Source: Cichorium intybus (taxonomy: Eukaryota; Streptophyta; Magnoliopsida; Asterales; Asteraceae). Taken from it: a stretch of DNA of 64,000 bases. The stretch lies in assembly GCA_023525715.1 (NCBI GenBank), contig CM042016.1:67146882-67210881 (forward strand), given 5' to 3'. The first letter of the stretch is position 1; each line of letters starts with the position of its first letter. This document shows positions 1 through 13,719 of this stretch, in pieces. The translations under genes and the position numbers were made by a program. The notes under the pieces are model-generated. The model searched no databases and had not been told where the DNA came from. It worked only from the letters and a program-made list of their open reading frames with translations.

Positions 1-68
1 TAATTGGTAAATGCAAAGTGATGACAAAGTGATGACATAATGTTGTCATTCACCAATTACTTGTAACA
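1..68 (-). repeat. 3' LTR of first copia element, cut by window edge
   Basis: On the minus strand it begins TGTTACAAGTAATTGG right after the polypurine tract. It matches bases 5817-5884 of the 5' LTR without a visible difference. Only the first 68 of about 270 bases are in the window. Confidence 0.9.
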
Positions 69-78
69 CTCCCCCTTG
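69..78 (-). promoter_or_regulatory. polypurine tract of first copia element
   Basis: The minus strand reads CAAGGGGGAG immediately before the TG of the 3' LTR. This is the expected plus-strand DNA priming site of an LTR retrotransposon. Confidence 0.85.
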
Positions 79-227
79 AATGACATCATTCTACATCAGA
101 GTTCAACTTTGAAGTACTGCCTCGTTAAAAACCTTGCTAAAGAAAACCCAATGGGAAAAAACTTTAGCGAAGGGAAAAAGAGTGCAGTGTCTAGTTGACT
201 CCCCCTCATTTAGATATCGAATGACCA

Positions 228-3200
228 TTATGTATTGTGTAGATGTCTCATTCCAATACCATGAACATGTTTTCTAAAGATCTTGGTAGGAAGTGCCTTT
301 GTGAAAAGATCTGCTGCATTGTTGCTAGATTGAACATATTTTAGTTCAATCTGTTGATTCTTTATACGCTCTTGAGTGTATTCAAAAACCTTTGGAGGAA
401 TATGTTTTGTCCTGTCGCTTTTGATGTACCCTTCTTTCATTTGAGCGACACATGCTGCATTATCTTCATAGATTAAGGTTGGAGATTTATCTTTATCAAT
501 TCCACAAGAAGTCAGGATAAGTTGTGTCATCGATCTTAACCATGTACATTCTCTACTAGCTTCATTTAGAGCAATTACTTCTGCATGATTTGAAGATGTG
601 GCGACGAGTGTTTGCTTTTGAGAACACCAAGATATTGCAGTACCTCCATTCATGAATACATATCCAGTTTGAGATCTAGCTTTATGAGGATCAGACAAGT
701 AACCTGCATCTGCATAACCAATCAAGCCTTGTTTTGAACTATTAGGAAAAAATAAACCTAAATCAGTAGTTCCGCGAAGGTATCGTAATATGTGCTTGAT
801 TCCATTCCAGTGTCTTTTTGTTGGAGATGAACTAAATCTTGCTAATAGATTTACTGCAAAAGAAATGTCAGGTCTAGTACAATTAGTAAGATACATAAGA
901 GCTCCAATTGCATTAAGATATGGTACTTCTGGACCAAGAATTTCTTCATTTTCCTCACAAGGGCGATATGGATCTTTGTCAATATTTAGTGATCTAACAA
1001 TCATTGGAGAGCTTAAAGGTTTGGCTTTATCCATATTAAAACGTTTCAAGAACCTTTCTGTATAGTTTGATTGATGGACAAGTATCCCATTTGGCATATG
1101 CTCAATCTGTAAACCAAGACAATATTTGGTTTTCCCAAGGTCTTTCATTTCAAATTCTTTCTTTAAAAATTCAATCACTAGAAGGATTTCTTTATTCGTC
1201 CCAATAATGTTTAGATCATCAACATAGACGGCTATAATCACATATCCAGATGTTGTTTTCTTAATAAATACACACGGACAAATAGTATTGTTTTTATAGC
1301 CTTTGCTTATTAAGTAATCACTTAGACGATTGTACCACATACGTCCAGATTGCTTTAACCCATACAATGATCTTTGCAGTTTGATAGAATACATTTGTTT
1401 GGGTTTTGCACTTAATGCTTCTGGCATTTTAAATCCTTCAGGGATTTTCATATATATATCACTATCAAGTGATCAATATAAGTAAGCAGTAACAACATCC
1501 ATAAGATGCATATCTAAATTTTCAGAAACTGCTAGACTGATTAAATATCTGAAAGTGATTGCATCCATATCAGGAGAATATGTTTCTTCATAATCGATTC
1601 CCGGCCTTTGAGAAAAACCTTGAGCAACGAGCCTGGCTTTGTATCTCACAATTTCATTTTTCTCATTTCTTTTTCGTATAAAAATCCATCTGTATCCCAA
1701 TGGTTTCACAACTCCAGGTGTGAGTATAATAGGTCCAAAAACCTTTCTGTTATTGAGAGACGTTAATTCAGCTTGCATGGCCTCTTTCCATTTACCCCAA
1801 TCCTGTCTATTTTGGCATTCAATGACAGATTGTGGTTCTGGATCCTCATTGATAATATTGCATGCAACTGAATAAGAAAATATTATATCTTCTAATTCAT
1901 ATTGGCTCCTTACTATTTTTATATGACCATAATTAATTTCAATCTCCTTATCATTTATTTCCTCAACTGGGGAAGTAATGTTATTTTGTGTTTCTTCATG
2001 AACACTTTCATTATGCTCAAACATATTTTCCGTTCCTCTTCTTTTTCTAGGATTTGCATCCTTAGAACCAAATGGCCTTCTACGCTTCAGGCGTGCTTTG
2101 GATTCTTGAGTTACTTTTTCATCAGATTGTCTATTTGGGAGTTCAATTCGAGCTGGAGCATTAACAGCAGGTATATATGATTTAGTAACTCTTTTTGTAT
2201 CAGTAAATGCATCAGTTAATTGATTTGCAACTTCTTGCAAATGTATTATTTTTTGAACACCCATCTCACATTCTTGTGTGCGAGGATCAATATATGATAA
2301 AGAAGGTTCATACCATGAAACATTCTTTTCTTGGGTTTTCATTTCTCCCCCAAGTGTTGGGAAATTTTCTTCATTGAAATGGCAGTCAGCAAGACGTGCT
2401 GTAAACATATCACCTGTCAAAGGTTCAAGATATCTTATTATTGAATTTGTTTCAAAACCAACATATATTCCCAACCTCCTTTGAGGACCCATTTTTGTAC
2501 GTTGTGGTGGAGCAATAGGAACATATACTTTACTTCCAAAAATTTTAAGGTGGGATATATCTGGTTCTTTTCCAGAAACAAGTTGAAATGGAGAATATGT
2601 ATGATATGCACTTGGTCTCATACGAATCAGTGATGCAGCATGTAAAATTGCATGACCCCATATGGAAACAGGAAGTTTTGTTCTCATTATTAATGGTCTA
2701 GCTATTAATTGGAGACGTTTAATCAGTGATTCTGCTAAACCATTTTGAGTGTGTACATGTGCAACTGGATGCTCAACAGTAATTCCTATAGACATACAAT
2801 AATCATTAAATACTTGAGACGTAAACTCACTTGCATTATCAAGTCTCACTTTATTGATGTTATAATCAGAAAAATGTGCTCTCAGTTTAATAATCTGAGT
2901 TAGTAATTTTGCGAATGCCATGTTACGAGTTGATAATAGGCAAACATGAGACCATCTAGTTGATGCATCTATTAAGACCATAAAGTATTTAAATGGTCCA
3001 GAAGGTGGATGAATTGGTCCACATATGTCTCCTTGAATTCTTTCTAGAAATCTAGGTGATTCCCTTTCAACTTTCATTGGTGAAGGTCTTGTAATTAATT
3101 TCCCAAGGGAACAAGAAATACATGGGTTCTTATTACCTATTTGAGGGAACTTCTGGTCCTTCAATGGATGCCCAGATGTATTTTTAATTATTCGGCGCAT

Positions 3201-3665
3201 CATTGTTAATCCTGGATGACCCAGCCAATCATGCCACAAACTAAATATTCTAGGATCACAAAATTTTTCTTTAACCACCAAATTTGACTCAACTATATTT
3301 ATATATGTAAAATGTAAACCAGAATCAAATTGTGGTAATTTCTCCAATATATGGTTTTCATTTATTATAAACATATATTTCTTGTTTCCTATTGTTTTGG
3401 TGAATGTGTCATATCCGTTAAGATATATATCATTAAAACCCAATAAATTTATGTTTGACTTTGGGGAAAATAACGCATTACTGATTACAAAGTTCGTACC
3501 ATTAGGTAACATGAAACAAGCATTTCCTGCTCCTACGATCAAGTCTACAGGACCTGATATTGTATTTATGTGCCCTTTTACGGGTTTTAGTGTGGAAAAA
3601 TATTTCTTTGTTTTCAAGATGGTGTGTGTGGTACCACAATCAATTATTAAGAGTTCTCCAAGATT
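228..3665 (-). pseudogene. copia pol: protease, integrase, reverse transcriptase, RNase H (one internal stop)
   Basis: One minus-strand reading frame holds the whole pol. It starts with a protease-like DCGTTHTI stretch near 3640. The integrase zinc finger follows (LGHPG, then CISC), with catalytic D (GDICG), D (RLDNASEF) and E (GLAESL). RT shows YGLKQ and YVDD. RNase H shows YADAGY, HAEVIALNEA and YEDNAACV. The frame is interrupted once by TGA at 1473-1475, in the RT after DVVTAYLY. The next codons continue the RT in the same frame, so this is a single nonsense substitution. A further in-frame TGA at 3666-3668 separates it from gag. It would act in cytoplasmic particles if intact; it cannot make a full polyprotein now. 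Confidence 0.92.
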
Positions 3666-3826
3666 TCATTGGTTTTGTGCTCCAGTTGAACTCATTTTGA
3701 ACTTCATATAAGAAAAATAAATGATGAGTTATGAACACAATTTTAATAAAAGTGACCCAAAAAAAACTTCATTAAGAAAGAAAAACATTACAATGAAAAA
3801 TTAAAAAACATGTCACAAAAAAGAAA

Positions 3827-4885
3827 CTAGTTTTCTAGGATGTCTAAATCATTGCAAAAGTCTAGAGTGTTTAGTTCAATGTTTCCTAAATCAACACCAT
3901 CGATGAGGTTGACTTCTTTCCCCTTTCCTTTAATGGAATCTTGGTAAAGTTTACAAAGATGGGGATCTGTACGACAGGTCCTTGACCAATGACCTGTGCT
4001 ACCACATCTATAACAAGAACCTCCGGGGTTCTGTGATGTTCCGGCATCATTTCTTTTTTCTTGTGGTTGGACATTATTTCCTTGTGGAGTGTGTTGATTA
4101 TTGTTTCTTTGACCACGCCCACGGTTATAACGATGACCGCGTCCACGACCCTGAGTATAACCGCGCCCAAAAATTTGGTTTTGGTTAAAATGGTCTCGAC
4201 CGCGACCACGGCCTCGTCCACGTCCACAACCACGACCACGTCCTCGTCCATACGAATTATTTCTAGGTTCATAAGTGATAGTAGCATTTGCTTCAGGAAG
4301 TGCTACTGAACCTGTTGGACGGGACTGGTGGTTCTTTATTAATAGTTCATTATTTTGTTCAGCAACAAGGAGAAGTGTATTAAGCTCAGAATATTTTTTG
4401 AGCTTTTGCATACGATATTGTTGTTGCAATGTCATATTTGATGCATGGAATGTGGAGAGAGTTTTCTCCAACATTGATGCATCAGAAACCTCTTCCCCAC
4501 AAAATTTTAGTTGTGAACATATTCGAAATAATGCGGAATTATAGTCATGTACCTTTTTGAAGTCTTGAAACCTCAATGATAACCACTCAGCCCTAGCACT
4601 TGGAAGTATAACTTCTTTTTGGTGATCAAATCTTTCTTTTAAGCTTTTCCAAAGAGTGCTAGGATCGGTGGTATTGAGGTATTCATACCTCAACATTTCA
4701 TCGATGTGTTTGCGAAGGAAAATTATTGCACGTGCTTTATCTTGCGATGTGCACTTATTTTTTTCTTTTATAGTTTAAGATAAATCCATGGACTCAAGAT
4801 GCATCGTAACATCTATAGTCAAAGGCATGTAGTTCTTTCCGCTGACTTCAAGAGCGGTAAATTCAAGCTTTGCAATGTTTGACAT
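3827..4885 (-). pseudogene. copia gag with zinc knuckle, one internal stop
   Basis: The frame opens with MSNIAKLEFTALEVSGKNY at 4885, a common plant copia gag start. TAA at 4775-4777 interrupts it after 36 codons. The same frame continues with KARAIIFLRKHIDEMLRYEYL and a capsid-like helical region. A long Arg-Gly tract (about 4250-4110) follows, then a CCHC knuckle, CYRCGSTGHWSRTC (about 4018-3977). The 352-codon length is ordinary for gag. The frame then closes at 3827, upstream of pol, which it would normally join. The RG tract and knuckle are the RNA-binding nucleocapsid part. Confidence 0.88.
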
Positions 4886-5040
4886 ATTGTAGTTCCTAAG
4901 AAAAATAAAACTCATTAAATTTGTCGTTTAAAGGTGGGGATGAGTTTTACTATTTCTATTATAGTTACAGACATAATTAAATAGATGAATCTTCTCAAAT
5001 TCCTTTTATTTTAAAATTTAAAATTTTTATTTTTAATCGG

Positions 5041-5395
5041 TTGCGCATAAATAAACGTTAGTATATATAAATAGATGTCAGAGCATGAAAAATAGTTAGT
5101 ATACATAAATAAACGTTAGTGTGCGTAAATAAACATTAGTTTATATAAATAAGCGTTAGTATACATAAATAAATGTTAGTATGCATAAATAAATGTTAGT
5201 TTGCATAAATAAACGTTAGTTGCCGTAAATAAACGTTAGTTGCATAAATAAACGCTAGTTGCCGTAAATAAACGTTAGTTTGCATAAATAAATGTTAGTA
5301 TACATAAATAAATGTTAGTTGCATAAATAAAAATTAGTATGCGATAATAAAAGTTAGTTTGCACTAATAAATGTCAATGAAGCGTAAATAAAGTT
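5041..5395 (-). repeat. 20-bp minisatellite in the copia 5' leader
   Basis: About 17 degenerate copies of a roughly 20-base unit, plus-strand core ATAAATAAACGTTAGT, lie between the primer-binding site and gag. Units vary mostly in the few bases before ATAAATA (ttgc, tatac, tgcc). The tract is in transcribed but untranslated sequence. Confidence 0.85.
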
Positions 5396-5591
5396 AGAAT
5401 AAGAAATGAACTTCGTTAGTAGTCATAACGTCAAGGATAAATAAGAAAAGAAATTTGTTAGTAGTCATAACTTCGAGAATAAAATGTTCCTTTTTTGTTG
5501 TCGTTATTATTCTTATTATTATTAATTAACATTCTAGTTTTGATGATATTACATACCTTGATTAAGATCGATGTGTCTTTTAATTGCCTTC

Positions 5592-5614
5592 GTTAGAGCC
5601 TCGTGCTGATAACG
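5592..5614 (-). promoter_or_regulatory. primer-binding site, half-tRNA-Ile type
   Basis: The plus strand here, ending TCGTGCTGATAACG, directly adjoins the LTR end at 5615. It equals the D-arm to anticodon-loop stretch of plant tRNA-Ile (anticodon IAU) as I remember it, over 23 bases with one mismatch (5600) if inosine 34 is read as G. The minus-strand RNA would therefore pair with the internal part of that tRNA, as known for Drosophila copia and yeast Ty5 with initiator tRNA halves. The canonical TGGTATCAGAGC is absent. Confidence 0.65.

Positions 5615-7596
<1,982 letters not shown>

Positions 7597-7664
<68 letters not shown>
7597..7664. repeat. (TA)n microsatellite
   Basis: About 34 TA units between element A1 and the Helitron. 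Probably the left half of the tract resumed at 13721. Confidence 0.97.
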
Positions 7665-7666
<2 letters not shown>

Positions 7667-9885
7667 ATACTATAAACCATATATAAATTACAACCCCTAA
7701 TGCATGTTTGTCTTAATTTTTAAGACAGTACTCATCTTAATACACACTTCACAAATTTTTATACCTACCTTACAATTACATGATGCATTGCTAGAAAAAA
7801 AATATAAATTCAGTCATATTTTACAATTACACGCGTCTGTCTCTTGCCCAAAACAAAAAATATGTGTAGCCCAAAACAAAAAAAACACTATTATTTCACT
7901 TTACTACCAAATGCTCTAAACAATTATCGGGAAACCCAAATCCTCCCAACATTAGGTTCCGACTTCCGCCTTCCTCTTAAGCAGTTACCGGCAGCTCCCG
8001 CCGCCACCGTCTTCTCCGGCAGTCGCCGTCTTCTCTGGCCGCCCCATCTGCTCCAGCCGCAACTACCAGTTAGCACCTCTACCGGCCAGCGCTCCCACCA
8101 ACAGACCTTCTCACCGTTTTCGGATCCAGTGAGCATTTCGGTCTAGCCATCACCGCCGTCTTCTCCGGCCGCCCCCATCTGCTCCAGCAGCAAAAACGAC
8201 TTACCCCATCTACCACAAAAACGACTTACCCCATCCACCTCCCCGATCCTCATCATCGGTTCTACTTCTCCTCCTGTGCATCTTTCGTGATTTTGAATCC
8301 GAGGAAAAAGAAAAGAGACGAGATCGAGATCAGTATCTGTCTCTGTGGTTCACGACTTCTACCAGATCGAGAAAGAGGGACATGGGGGCAGCGACAGTTG
8401 CATCAAGCCATCGGAGAAAGAGGGTCATTGACGGCGGCATCAAGCCATCGGAGCTACGCTAATGGTCCGATGGTGGTTGCTGATGGTGCTGGTGATCGGA
8501 GATGGTCCTTAGGTGGGCGATAATTTCTTCATAACAGGTCCCCAACCTTTGATTTGTCCATTCGCTTCTACCCTCATCGCCGATTCTGCAGATCGGGATA
8601 AACTTCAAGGAGAAACCCTAAACCGAAATGATTATTTAGTAATCCTTTCCTTCTCATAGTTTGTAGATCACTTCTCCCCATTACCTACAACCACTAATGT
8701 CATCTCCTTTTTAATTTATTTTGCAGGGAACAAAGAATGAAGAAGAAAGCTGTTCTGAATCTCCGCTTCATCTCTATTGCTCACCAATCGGCAACCCCAC
8801 TTGAACGAAAATCAACATCATCGACTCCTTCGTGGCCACCATCTATCATCGCCTTCACCATCTTCTACATCAGTTCTGTCTTGACGGTCTCGACACCAAG
8901 AATCATCTCCATCATTTTTGGAAACCTTACATCAACATCTATACAAACACGATCTATGTCCCTAACGTATTGAGGTTTTTTTTTGGATTACATGTTCCCG
9001 GCACCAAATAACATCGATGTTGGTTGTACAGCTCAGGTCATGTATGAAGGAAGATCCGTCAATTGCAGGTAGGTTTACGATTCTGGGTCGATTTGCATGG
9101 TTTTTTCTATACATCTCAATCACAGGTATGTTTACAGATTTCTTAATGGATTTTCCATCGTAGTATTCACCACCATCGCCAGAATGCTACATTGAAGCAC
9201 CCTAGGTGTTCGATGAAATGCAAGAATGAGTTTTTTATGTAAGTTCTCAACGCTCACCTCACAATCTCTCTAAATTTTGTATAGATTTGTCACCACCATC
9301 GTGTATTTTGATTTGCAGGTGTTCTACCACTACCACCACTGCAATACCACTCTCAATCGTTAAGGCCCACACTACCACCACCACCAGCCTTCAGTCACCC
9401 AAAGAAGTTGCTATATTGACTCGCCCCTACAACAATAAACCACTGCCACCCTTCTCTTCTTTTTGGCGATTAATTACTTGGTAGGATCATGAAAAACATT
9501 TCACACGATGAAGAGGGGCTCTTCATTTAGTTGTCAAATTGGTAATACTTTTCTAATATTTGCTAAAAATCGATTATGATCCCTGATTAGCGTTCCTCAT
9601 AGTCATCTATGTAATATCACATCCAAATCATTCATTATGTATTGCTGCCTTGTTTTGATTCTTTGTCTGTTTACTTATGGTGGCTTCTCTGTTACAAGAT
9701 CATGTGTTGATATCATAGCAGAAGGGTAGTATCATTGTGGGACTTGATGAGCTATAAGATTCTTTATGAATATACAGATTCCAATCTTGGTGCTATGGTT
9801 TATGAAGTTCTATATTAATTTTTGTCTTCTTTTATTATATTTATAAATTAATATATGCTTGAACATTTTGAATTATGCAATTTAG
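7665..9885. other. Helitron interior, exon-like but unrecognised
   Basis: This stretch alternates GC-rich, CDS- or UTR-like patches (about 7960-8620, with GAAACCCTAAACC at 8612) and AT-rich intron-like sequence. I could not recognise a product in any frame. It may be upstream parts of the NDUFS4 donor locus or another captured gene. Confidence 0.4.
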
Positions 9886-10221
9886 GTCTTGATTTACTCT
9901 CCTGCGCGTACTGCATCTCAACAAGGGTCTGGCAAAGTCGGAAAGTGGAAAATAAACTTTTTATCTACACAAAAGTATGTATCTTACATATGCCTCCCAC
10001 ATCTATTTTAATAAGTCATTACTTATTACTATGAAGTTTCTGTTCAAATAATTCATTTTTAAATTAATAATTAAATGATGTGGGAATTTAGGTGGAAGAA
10101 TACATTAATGGGGTGGACATCAACAGGAGACCCGTATGCTAATGTTGGTGATGCTGGACTCAGTTTTGAAAGTAAGGTGGCAGCCAAGTCATTTGCTTAA
10201 AAACATGGCTGGGAATATTCG
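9886..10221 (+). pseudogene. NDUFS4 (complex I 18-kDa subunit) gene fragment, two exons and intron
   Basis: Exon 9886-9974 reads VLIYSPARTASQQGSGKVGK then WKINFLSTQ. A GT...AG intron (9975-10091) follows. Exon 10092-10221 reads WKNTLMGWTSTGDPYANVGD and continues to the HGWEYS motif. This is the conserved core of plant NADH dehydrogenase iron-sulfur protein 4 (Arabidopsis FRO1). The splice phase is intact (AA|G). TAA at 10198-10200 replaces the codon between KSFA and the following K, a nonsense mutation. N-terminal targeting exons and the C-terminus are not found in place. A retained intron means DNA-level capture, not retrotransposition, which fits the Helitron. Confidence 0.85.
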
Positions 10222-10319
10222 GTATTCTCTTTTAACATATTGTGTGTGGGTTGAATTTAAGAAATAACAACAAACTTTCATTTATTTGTTATTAATAGCA
10301 ATCTACTTTCGTGTCTTAG

Positions 10320-11086
10320 CCCCCGCCCAAAATTTTGAAACTTTGAAATTTATGAAAATTTTGAAACTTTTAAATTTCTGAAAATTTTGGAACTTTTAAA
10401 ATAGCAACTCAAAATTTTCGAAAATTTGAATAATTTGATAAGTCTGAAATTTTGAATGATTTTTAAAAAGTTTGAAATTTTCGCCCAAAATTTTGAAACT
10501 TTGAAATTTATGAAATTTTTGAAACTTTTAAATTTCTGAAAATTTTGAAACTTTTAAAATAGCAACTCAAAATTTTCGAAAATTTGAATAATTTGAAAAG
10601 TCTGAAATTTTTGAATGATTTTGAAAAGTTTGAAATTTTGAAAATTTATTTTCGAAATTTGAAAATTTTGAATAATTTGAAAAGTTTGAAATTTTGAATG
10701 ATTTTGAAAATTTTTGAAATTTGAAATTTGAAAATTTCGAAAAGTTTGAAATTTGAAATTTTCACTTATGACTGATTTTTAAAAGTTTGAAATTTTCGCC
10801 CAAAATTTCGAAATTTTGAAATTTATGAAAATTTTGAAACTTTTAAATTTCTGAAAATTTTGAAACTTTTAAAATAGCAACTCAAAATTTTCGAAAATTT
10901 GAATAATTTGAAAAGTCTGAAATTTTGAATGATTTTGAAAAGTTTGAAATTTTGAAAATTTATTTTCGAAATTTGAAAATTTTGAATAATTTGAAAATTT
11001 TGAAATTTTGAATGATTTTGAAAATTTTCGAAATTTGAAATTTGAAAATTTTGAAAAGTTTGAAATTTGAAATTTTCACTTATGAC
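10320..11086. repeat. low-complexity GAAATTTTGAAAA-type tandem repeat with higher-order copies
   Basis: The block is built of AATTTTGAAA-like words. Larger units restart with CGCCCAAAATTT at 10324, 10482 and 10797. The latter two end in TTTCACTTATGAC, giving a higher-order length near 315 bp. It lies in the intron after the NDUFS4 exon. Confidence 0.85.
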
Positions 11087-11420
11087 AATGTACTTTCATT
11101 TGGATGTCAATGACATTCAAGTAGTACCCAGTTATAACAATCTCTTTTAAATACAAAGCAATATATGTATAACTTACAACACTTCAATGCATATAGTATG
11201 TATATTTACCTTCGTGCCCTTGCTCCTCTTTACTTTCAACTTTATAAATATCTCTATTGGTTCACTTTACACGCATTTCAAGTTGAAGTTATTATTGCAA
11301 AGTCAAATTGAAGCACTGCTTGCAATTTGTATTATTATTATTATCACTTGGTCCTTTTCTTTTTCTTTTTTACTTTTGAAAATTACATTTTTAATACATG
11401 GTATTTTTAATATTTGTAAA

Positions 11421-11562
11421 AGGATACAAATTGAAGCAGTTCTTGCAAAGTCAAACGTTCTAAATGAAGTTCAAAGATCATTATCAGATGGTGGCATGCG
11501 TATTGAAGATTTACCCGTTGACCCTTCTGCTAATTTTGGATCTTTATTCTATCAGTGACAGG
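11421..11562 (+). pseudogene. unidentified captured exon
   Basis: The frame reads RIQIEAVLAKSNVLNEVQRS then LSDGGMRIEDLPVDPSANFG. It has normal coding composition in an AT-rich setting and ends at TGA shortly after. I do not recognise the family. It is probably one exon of a gene captured by the surrounding Helitron. Confidence 0.45.
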
Positions 11563-11693
11563 TGTGGTGGTCCAGCTGGACTTTGGCTTTTGTTTTTCCA
11601 CAGCATCTATCTTGATCAATACGTATCTTCTGAGTTTGCATCTCCAATCAATCATCCACATCAGCAAAAAAGGGCTCCATGTTAATATCTTTT

Positions 11694-11974
11694 AGAGTAA
11701 ATTACTGTTTTGGTCCTACTTTTAAAAATCTTGCACCGTTGGTCCCTGCCGTTTCGAAATCTTTCACTTTTGGTCCATGAGCTTTCCAGATCTTTCGCTT
11801 TTGGTCCCTCCCTCTGTTACCGTTTGTGTAAACCACAGGGACCAAAAGCAAAAGATTTGGAAACTACATGGACCAAAAGTGAAAGAATTAGAATCCATAT
11901 GGACCACCAGTGCAAAAAAATTTATAACTAGGATCAAAACTGTAATCACAGGGACGAAAATTGTAATTTACTCT
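11694..11974. mobile_element. 281-bp MITE with 8-bp target-site duplication
   Basis: The terminal inverted repeats are AGAGTAAATTAC and GTAATTTACTCT, with repeated GGACCAAAA words inside. The direct repeat TATCTTTT flanks both sides (11686-11693 and 11975-11982). Taking the terminal A as duplication gives 9 bp. An 8-bp TSD suggests hAT and 9 bp Mutator-like; I cannot decide. Confidence 0.85.
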
Positions 11975-12279
11975 TATCTTTTATTTTAATTGCAAAGTAG
12001 TTGAATTGAGATTATTTATTTATTTTTTTGCAGATTGTATAGAGCAGTTGGAAACAGGGCTAGCAGGATGAGTCTGGTATGGACCATTTCTTTTGTGCAT
12101 TTTTTAGGACCTGTGGAGAGCAAAGCAACCAAGACGTGTGTGCAGGTTTTATTTTTTTAAATATGTAATTTACTAAAATACATACATACACACACACATT
12201 CCAACTTAGACATTAAATCCTGTATTTAGTCACATTCGTTTTTTGTTTCAGTTGGGTTTGGAGCATTTCCTTTATAAGG

Positions 12280-12393
12280 ATTTTTGAGTACCCGTGGAGG
12301 GCAAAGCAACCATATAATGTCTTTGTTGCTACTGAACTTTCTGGTTGGAGACAATTGAAGAATCCCACTTATTTGGAGTACAAGCCAACTTAG
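12280..12393 (+). pseudogene. unidentified captured terminal exon
   Basis: The frame reads IFEYPWRAKQPYNVFVATEL then SGWRQLKNPTYLEYKPT and stops at TAG 12391-12393. The composition is clearly protein-coding. An upstream piece at 12036-12080 (LYRAVGNRASRMSL) may belong to the same donor. A related word, GTGGAGAGCAAAGCAACCA, near 12112 is a diverged partial copy. I do not recognise the family. Confidence 0.45.
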
Positions 12394-13690
12394 ATCAGGT
12401 ATGTGTATGTATGTATTTGCTATAATAAATCTTATGTAATTGTTGAATGGTCATAATTGTTAAGATTAAGATATGTTCATATTGTGATTAAAATCGTTTT
12501 TAATAGGTTGGAAATGCAAATTCCTTATATAACAGGTAAAAACCACAAGAAATAGCAATGTACTTTAACAAATTTATCGGTATAACATTTTACTTTCTTT
12601 GTTGAATATGCTTCCTTTCCATGTATGTATTCTTTTTTTTAATTAAGAGTTAGTTGCATATAATAGCAATGTACTTTACCATATTTGTCAATTATAGCAA
12701 TGTGCTTCAGAAATTTTGTTGTCTATGACAGTGCTTGATTGTATGAATATGTTCTGTGTGTAAGTCTTGGTTGTCGAAAATTGTACATTTATGTTTTTTA
12801 GTTTACATTGCCTTCAAACGTAAGTGGTGTCATGATGTCTTATTTACAGAATTATTTTTCTGTAATTGAATCCATATCGCCATTTTTTTAAAATACCTTG
12901 CATATACAGTTGTACTTAATGAGTTGCACGTGGGGTTATATGCCAAAATAATAATTATAAAGACAAACCTGGAATACTGACAATATACATTGCAACTTAG
13001 CTTTTACAGTATGAGGACTTGGGTTCGAAATTATATCAAAACACCAACATATTAATGTTAGTCAGGTTGCACTAAAAAAGCCCCACCTCATGGATTTGAT
13101 TCTTTTGATAATGTTCGACAAGATTTTTTTTACATCCAATACAATGTATAATAGTTTTAATAATAGTTATAATAGCAGTCGTTCCAATTTACAAGTAATT
13201 AACCAGATAATATTTGTTAATCATAAAAATATAAAATTTACTTAAGTAAACTAAAAATGATAACTTGTTAAGTTGAACTGATGATGCTAAGTGTTAATTA
13301 AAATAATATTATTCAAATATAAAGTTGAAAGTATAAACGCAAATTTTTACTTATAACAACTCAAATTATTTACTTATAACCAAAACTCTGGCGTATTTTT
13401 ACTTATAACAACGTATCTTTATAACCAAAACTGTAACAAATTTTTACTTATAACCAAAACCGTAGCGTATTCTCAATCTTAACAACAACGTATTGATGTT
13501 TTTATACAAACCGATTTCTAAAAGTTTTTTCCATTTTTGGTTCCACACTTTCAGGTATTTACCGTCCCCTATATCGTTGGAAAGGTAATCAATCCCCCGA
13601 AAATAAATTAATCACTCTCATATTCGTCAACTCCCCATCACATCTGCAACCTAAAACCTAAAAAGTAATTGCCGAAACAAAACTATTTGC
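12394..13690. other. Helitron 3' part, no gene seen
   Basis: AT-rich sequence with the dispersed phrase AGCAATGTACTTT (12555, 12665) and repeated ACTTATAACAAC / ACTTATAACCAAAAC words around 13340-13480. No coding frame was recognised. Confidence 0.5.
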
Positions 13691-13691
13691 C

Positions 13692-13719
13692 GCCGCCGCA
13701 TTGCGCGGGTACGCAGCTA

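Noticed and set aside
8737..8973. 78-codon ORF starting MKKKAVLNLRF
   Set aside because: No recognisable family, and it lies in exon/intron-like Helitron cargo; start and stop look fortuitous.
9886..10221. A functional NDUFS4 gene
   Set aside because: An in-frame TAA, missing N- and C-terminal exons and the Helitron setting make it a fragment.
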